Shown piece by piece: positions 58,239-64,000 of a stretch of DNA of 64,000 nucleotides. Positions within the stretch are counted from its first letter, which is position 1. Each line of letters begins with the position of its first letter. The position numbers and the translations under genes were made by a program. The notes beneath the pieces are model-generated. The model did no database searches. It had not been told where the DNA came from and saw only the letters and a list, made by a program, of their open reading frames with translations. The stretch comes from Adineta steineri (lineage: Eukaryota > Rotifera > Eurotatoria > Adinetida > Adinetidae), in assembly GCA_905250115.1 (NCBI GenBank), contig CAJNOI010000233.1:21713-85712 (forward strand), read 5' to 3'.

Positions 58239-60470
58239 GATATTGAAGTTATAATCAAGAAACCTACAAAAACTAATAACTAAATAAATAAATAATATGT
58301 AAAAAGAGATTATTTTTATACGAAGATAAGATATATGACTATTTACGTATGATATGCGTTCGCTGTACTAGGGTATGTTATAATCGTTCTTTCATTCGAA
58401 AATATTTTTCATTCTGTTATCGCAGATGTAATATATAAAAAAAATAAGCTTTTGATAAATCGTTTACTAAAGACATCTATATTTGAAGTTCAATTTTTAA
58501 TTTTTTGCTTACTATATTTATGCATCATCTGATAATACACTTTACTTCGTTTTTATCGGATTTTAAAATCGTTTCTATGGTACAGAGATTAATTCTTAGT
58601 CGTATATCAGATACTTAATGAAGGAATGTCAATATAACTTTCAGCATTAAGCTTATTGAATAAGCCATGATTTTGTTTGTAGTATACAATTACATGTTTT
58701 AAATCGATGAGTAACTTACTATTTCTTTCTATTACCTGATGTTGTATTGTATTTTAAAAAAAGCACGAGAATATTCAAAATCTATACTAGAAATATGTCT
58801 GAGTATTGGTTTGCTTGTAAAATAAAATTCATGGTCAATAGTACAAAAATAATAATAATAATTTCTATGCTTACTTGAATATGTGATATTCCAGATTTGT
58901 ATTACTCTGCAGACATCTTTTTATAGAGGACGAAAACAATCAATATAGTTGTTCATATAAGCAAATGCAAAGGTGATCATTACTTCAATAGCAGGTATTG
59001 TGATGGAATGTACTGACGTTATACATATGCTGAATGAATGACAAAAAAAAACATGAAAAGCATAGGTCAGAAAAATAGTTTAACGTACAAGACAAAATTA
59101 AAGCATTTGTATGAATATTTAGTAGAAATTAACTTCAAAACTCGTCGATTATATTTAATTCAAGCAGGTGCTATATGTCACATTGTTGGTAATGTATCAC
59201 GTCATACACCATTTTGGTCAAAGGTACTCGTCCTCTTGAACAAAAAATGTTAAAAAGTAAAGATGTCCAATTGTAAATGAATCAAAATACATAAATTGAC
59301 TTTACTAAAGTTGTCTGTGCTAATAAAAGAATTAACAACTAATTAGTTATTTTCTTTTATATTATTTATTATAATCCGATTTCACTGGAGACAAAAAATG
59401 ACTTCGTTACTTTGATTATTATAAATAACTTTAGCTATAGAAATAAAAGAATGCAATATAGTTTATATAAATTTACTTGATGTCACTATGTAAAAAACGT
59501 TCAAACTTCTATATCAAACTGTATTCAATATTATATGAAAACAACATCTAAGATTAAATTTTTGATTATGTTATTATTCGCTTTTAACCAAATAGACATG
59601 TATATAAATAAATAAAATCAAAATCAGTTTTTTTAAATATTCAGATGTAAATGATTATCAAATAGTTTTTCCAAATGACCTTCTACATAAATACATATAT
59701 CATTTTTAATGAATAAATACTTATTTAAACTTTTATATACATCAAAGAAAAAATCAATCTTCTTAAAAATCTAATTCGTTATTCGCTATATCTTTGATTG
59801 CACTTTAACATTATATATATATATATATATACGTCTTTTTCTTTCGTTCAATTTCAAGCGAAATAAAACAAAGCATCTCATTTCTTGCCTGTTATACGCT
59901 TGACAAGACATTCATACAATAGATTTGTCAAACCAGATATATATATTGCTAAAATACTGTCAGTTTCGCATGATTTGCATGTTATTTTTTTTGTGTAATG
60001 ATGATACAAATCGTTAAAACAAGGTGACAATTGCCTTCTTATGTGTTTCTCTTTTGATATACATCGCATTTTCTATGAATGTGTTATATTACTACATACT
60101 TTTAAAATTATTCATTCGGAAAGAATTTCTTTTTATATCATAGTATTATTTTTTCAGTCTTTTCTTTTTGAAACAGACATCAACCGTACAATTTATGATA
60201 ATAAAGATGTCTCGTCGAAATATTGATCTTTAACGAATCCTTCTTGTAGTGTATCATTTTAATTTATAGACAAGCATTTAATTTACTTTTCTGTCGATTT
60301 ATCTCGATATCCCTGAATTATACAGAAGCATTACTATCGTTGTCCTTCCAATGTCTCCAGCCAAATCACCTTTTTTTTTCTTTTTCTGTTCATTAATATC
60401 AAATCAAAAAGAAAAAGTGACGCAATATATACAGAATACAAAAAAAAAGAAAAAAATGAGGTGAGTCCAA
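58239..60470. other. Long intergenic stretch, AT-rich
   Basis: About 2.2 kb without a convincing gene. It holds an AT dinucleotide run near 59815-59832 and one isolated open frame at 59038-59253, listed separately. No RNA gene or mobile element recognised. Confidence 0.5.
59038..59253 (+). pseudogene. Isolated coding-like frame, possible gene remnant
   Basis: A 71-codon frame whose second half (YLIQAGAICHIVGNVSRHTP) has codon use like real exons and ends near a GT (CAAAG|GTACTC) that could be an old splice donor. I see no partner exon with matching phase and no recognisable domain. It may be a decayed exon or chance. Confidence 0.25.
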
Positions 60471-60599
60471 CCCACCGTTCAGGTAAATGAAATAGAGGCG
60501 TGCCATCGATCACGGCTCATAGAACTACCCACCATCTCTCTTCATTATTGCGCCTGTTCACCATCATTCAATAGTGAAAGAAAGCCATTAGACTATTAA

Positions 60600-60766
60600 C
60601 CGATTCTCTTCGCTCATTCAAAAAAAAACGAGAGAGAGAGAGAACGAAAGAGGTGGAGAGAGAGAAGAGGACGGCAAGAAGAAGAAGAGAAGAAAAAAAG
60701 CGTTCTTCATTTATTTATTCATTCATTCATTGATCGTCTTGACGGTATAATGAACAAGCACGGAAG
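60600..60766 (+). other. Possible non-coding first exon of the TGF-beta-like gene
   Basis: A purine-rich tract (GAGAGAGAGAGAACG and a run of GAAGAAGAA) is followed by ATGAACAAGCACGGAAGTAG and a donor-like GTATTC at 60767. An acceptor-like TTTTAG lies at 61169-61174, 28 bp before the ATG of the TGF-beta-like gene. Transcription start and splicing are not shown by sequence alone. Confidence 0.3.
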
Positions 60767-61202
60767 TAGGTATTCAACAAGAGAATAATTTGTTTTCGAT
60801 CAATTTTTAAATTGTTCGTTTTGATTAGGTTTCTATTTTACAAATAAAAAGAGAATTTTCTTCTTTTTTGATTAAAGACATATATTTATATAGTAGACAT
60901 AAGAATCTTTCAACCTTGTAAGTTGATAAGTATAGATTGATCTTTTGAATAGAAGAGAAGCTTATGAAAAAGTATTGTCATTAAACTGTGATGATCCTTA
61001 GCTTAAAATACATTTTTTCTCATAATGAAAAAAAAAAAGAAATAGTTTTTTTTTTCTTCTCTTCTTCTTCTTCTTCTAGATTAAATCTATATATAGTTTT
61101 ATAATGCATTAATAAAATTGTAAATGTGTCATTTTATTTCCGATCAAATATTATTTCTTTGAAATATATTTTAGATGTAATTAGAGATATTAAAATCTCA
61201 TC

Positions 61203-63360
61203 ATGTTAACAATTCAGTATTTAATTTTTTTAATAATTCTTCAACTATCAGATTTATTTGTTCTTCTTGATATTCCAACAACAACAACAAAATCTAATAA
61301 TGTAGTCAAATATAATGGAGATAAACCATCATTTCGTTCAACAAATTCATATTATACATTATTTAATTCAAGTTCATCATCATTAATTGATTATATGAAA
61401 ACATTATATGAACAAGAAAAACGAAATGACAAACAGTTCAATTATAATCTTATACGAGCTCTTGCGCCACGTATAGGTAAGATTGGTTTATGAGTTTAAT
61501 GTATGTCATATTAGATTAGAATTAAAACAAAAAAGAAAAAGCGAAACTTTTTGACAAAGAGAGAATGTTGAGTGCTTTTAGACACCATTTGAGTATGATC
61601 ATAAATCGATATTATACTCCATGAAATAAACCAGACGACGAGACACGTTACCTTTCATGATCAGTTCAAAGTAACATGCAATCTATATGAAAATGCATTC
61701 AATGAACGAAACTAATTGGTTATAGGAAGTATTGCATTGTTATTAAAAGATTCTAACTGAATGATTTCATCGGCTTTTCTCTGTTGTCAAAAATTTAGAC
61801 AATGATAGACACTTTTCTTTTCTTAGAGTTAACTTCTATTTGACGTAATGAATAGGCGGATCGTTTCTCTTCCGTAGAACATAATGATTAATTGTTGTCT
61901 GCTCGTTGACCTATGTGATCGCATAATCTTTCTTCTTCTTCTTCTTCTTCTCTATTGTCATTGAACTATTAAATAATAAAAACAGATCTCCTCATTTTGC
62001 GTATTTAGTCGAAGGAATCGATGTAATAATAATAGAGATAAACAATTATATATGTATTCCATAGAAATAAATGAACATAGTCATCGAAGTCAAGTATCAT
62101 CTTAAGTAGAGTCGTTGAAGAAGAAAAAGAAAAAGAAAAAGAATAACATATAGAATCTTTTATCAATCGAAATCTACTTACTGAATAAAAATGATCAAAG
62201 ACACTTCACATTGTTTTCTTTTTTCTTCTATCGATTGTTTCGAGTAATATGAGAAGCCAACAAGTCATCGATGTCCTTCACTAGAGATCATCCTATTATA
62301 CATTCTTTTGGTTCAATTATGACATCTGTCATCTTTTATTTAATCTTGATTAAATTTTTTTAGTTGAAATTGATAATGTGACAATGTATGTATTTGATTT
62401 AAATGTAATTCGTCGTACAGAAAATCTTTATGCTGTTTCATTACATTTTTATAAACGTCGAACACGTTGGCCAATATCATATTCATTAAATGAAATCTAT
62501 TCATCACATCGACTTTCATCATTATCTGCTCAAATACAATTAGAATCCGATTCGTATGGTTGGCAATCATTTCCAATTGGTGATATAATTCAACGTCAAT
62601 TGAATTATTTAACATTATCACAAAAATCGGACTATTTCGGATTAACATTTAAACCAACTGTAACAACAAATACTCAACGACGAAATATAATTGAATTAGA
62701 AAAATTTAGTGTTTATACACCATTTCTAATTATTTATTCAAATGATACGAAATTTACAAATATTTTTGAAGAATTTATACCAAAAAATTTCGAACAAGAT
62801 ATTAAACCTTATGAACAATTTGAACAAGAAGTTAATCAAAGAAATAGGTATATTTTCTTTTTTGCACAAAAAATATCTTTAGAGTTTATTCATTTTGTTT
62901 TAGAATACGACGTTCAAATGAAGAAAAACAATCAACATATGATTCAAATCTATTATTACCATCATCGAATTGGAATGATACAAATATAATATCAGAATTA
63001 GATTCATGTTCTGTAAAACCATTTGTTATCGATTTTTCTGATTTGGGTTTTTCTTCGTGGATGATTGAACCGAAAAATTTTATGGCAAATATATGTCTCG
63101 GTTCATGTCAAACAAAAGTATATATATTGATAATTATAAATATTTATATGTATATTTTCTATTTTTAGTTAATGACAAATCATGCACTACTTCAATATTT
63201 TCTACAACGTTTAGGTATTAGAAATGATATAGAACTACCAAAAGCTGGTTGTGTACCTGAACGTTATTCATTTTTAAATGTATTTTATAAAAGTTCAGAC
63301 TATAATTATATTATTCGTCGTTTACCTAATATGATTGTCGACGCGTGTCAATGTAGATGA
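61203..63360 (+). CDS. TGF-beta superfamily ligand (BMP/GDF-like)
   Basis: Four exons (61203-61476, 62364-62847, 62904-63117, 63169-63360) give 387 aa. Signal peptide MLTIQYLIFLIILQLSDLFV, then a prodomain (LYAVSLHFYKRRTRWPIS, YGWQSFPIGDIIQRQL) and a furin site R253-I-R-R256 before SNEEKQ. The mature region shows the cystine-knot pattern: SCSVKPFVIDFSDLGFSSWM, NICLGSCQ, MTNHALLQYF, AGCVPERYSFLNVFY, and terminal DACQCR. The usual C-C-V-P is G-C-V-P, so the cysteine for the interchain disulfide is absent while the six knot cysteines remain. GDF9, BMP15, GDF3 and Lefty share this loss. The protein would be secreted and act as a monomer or non-covalent dimer. The subfamily cannot be fixed by eye; the spacing is BMP-like. 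Intron 1 is long (887 bp). Confidence 0.93.
61477..62363 (+). other. Intron 1 of the TGF-beta-like gene
   Basis: 887 bp with donor GTAAGATT and acceptor TTTTTTTAG. It contains a CTT repeat (about 61930-61951) and purine-rich runs near 62120-62142. No open frame or RNA gene seen. Confidence 0.7.
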
Positions 63361-63773
63361 ATATATGTGTGTGTGTGTGTTTTCTTTTCTTTACGTTGTC
63401 GCTTTTCTTTTTGTGTATATTCGTGTGCTAATAGATTTCGTATTGATAAATGACAAAAAATAAATATGTTTGTGTGTGTGTGTGTGTATTTAAGAAGATG
63501 TCTTTTTTTCCGAGGACGCAAATTCTTTAATAAAAAAAAGAAAATCAACTTTAACAAATTGATACTCTTAAAATATCAACGAAGCGATTTACTACAGTAT
63601 GCATATTGTATATATAATTATTTTTGAGTGGATATGAAAATGAGATGAATTATTGTATAATCTTATAATCACATGTAGTTCTTTCATCATCATCATCTAT
63701 ATGAAATGAATAAAGACTATCGAAAATATATATAAGAAAAGTTTTTAATTTAAATTAATATGTTAATATATGT
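63361..63773. other. Convergent 3' flank
   Basis: Between the stop codons of the TGF-beta-like gene and the dehydrogenase-like gene. Holds two GT microsatellites (about 63366-63380 and 63470-63487) and a possible AATAAA at 63457. Nothing else seen. Confidence 0.55.
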
Positions 63774-64000
63774 TTATTTTTTTTCTTCTTCTAATTTCTT
63801 TGTTACAATATCTACGGGATATTTTAATGCAAGTCGTCGAATATCATAACTAAATTCTTCAAAAGTTTCGCGCCATAAACGAGCTTCTTCCGGTGTGTAA
63901 TTATAAAAACCATTACCATTTAAAATACCTTTTCCACCTGTATTAACAATATCGTTAATAAGTTTTGGTATTTCAGTTCCATTATGAAGTGTAGGAAATA
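63774..64000 (-). CDS. 3-hydroxyacyl-CoA dehydrogenase-like, C-terminal part
   Basis: Partial: only the last 75 codons lie in the window and the gene continues beyond the right edge. The readable part runs FPTLHNGTEIPKLINDIV, NTGGKGILNGNGFYNYTPEE, ARLWRETFEEFSYDIRRLAL, KYPVDIVTKKLEEEKK. The K-G-x-x-x-G-x-G-F-Y segment and the helical end fit the C-terminal dimerisation domain of 3-hydroxyacyl-CoA dehydrogenases, which oxidise the 3-hydroxyacyl-CoA of beta-oxidation with NAD. The N-terminal Rossmann domain would lie outside. No C-terminal peroxisomal signal (ends EEEKK). The lambda-crystallin type is an alternative. Confidence 0.6.
   Translation of the reverse strand, partial: FPTLHNGTEIPKLINDIVNTGGKGILNGNGFYNYTPEEARLWRETFEEFSYDIRRLALKYPVDIVTKKLEEEKK

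Noticed and set aside
62340-62648. 102-codon frame on minus opposite the TGF-beta exon 2
   Set aside because: Antisense shadow of a well-supported exon.
1-64000. CRISPR arrays, rRNA and tRNA genes
   Set aside because: No regularly spaced short direct repeats with unique spacers and no recognisable tRNA or rRNA sequence were seen by eye; a covariance-model scan would be needed to exclude a tRNA fully.

Overview
The window is AT-rich eukaryotic DNA with many short GT-AG introns (mostly 45-70 bp), compact intergenic spacing and intact animal genes (importin-5, Ariadne RBR ligase, a GPCR, a TGF-beta ligand). Two large proteins combine an ADP-ribosyltransferase (ART) domain with kinesin-light-chain-type TPRs, and short G-rich TGTGGG-like tracts recur. 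Together these suggest a bdelloid rotifer (Rotaria/Adineta-like). That assignment is inference from style and gene content; no marker gene proves it.

Layout. 0.3-7.3 kb: a hAT-like miniature transposon, then importin-5 on + (21 exons, 1122 aa), with a strong hairpin in one intron. 8.4-11.6 kb: on -, a hydrophilic protein with a repeated DG..D.RYKE motif, and a rhodopsin-like GPCR. 13.4-18.3 kb: on +, a single-exon vWA/U-box protein (1022 aa); on -, a small Cys/His-tailed protein and an AIM24-family protein. 19.6-38.9 kb: a tandem array of six secreted, GPI-anchored three-finger (Ly6/uPAR) genes, all on - and all apparently intact with the same 3-exon structure. The array carries a 515-bp TIR element, a second hAT-like miniature element and recurring hairpins. 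39.2-47.6 kb, all on -: a leucine-rich-repeat protein, a tandem pair of short-chain dehydrogenases, an Ariadne-1-like RBR E3 ligase, and an ARM-like/TIR/SAM-like protein that keeps the catalytic Glu of TIR NADases. 48.3-56.9 kb, on -: two ART-TPR proteins. One (15 exons, 1139 aa in one continuous frame) appears fused to an ERICH3-type DUF4590 domain and has lost all three ART catalytic positions. Its single-exon neighbour (933 aa) keeps the R, S-T-S and catalytic Glu positions. 57.3-58.2 kb: an epoxide-hydrolase-like alpha/beta hydrolase on -. 61.2-63.4 kb: a TGF-beta-family ligand on +, four exons, with a furin site and no interchain cysteine. The right edge holds the 3' end of a 3-hydroxyacyl-CoA-dehydrogenase-like gene on -.

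The genes do not form one pathway. Several fit surface recognition or signalling (Ly6 array, GPCR, TGF-beta ligand), and a second group fits NAD-linked or ubiquitin signalling (TIR, ART-TPR pair, RBR, U-box). The most unusual items are the DUF4590-ART-TPR fusion beside an apparently competent ART-TPR, the ARM-TIR-SAM order (SARM1 parts rearranged), and the Ly6 array, whose ectodomains differ much more than their flanks. Exon boundaries were read by eye from GT-AG and phase; totals for all reconstructed genes divide by three.
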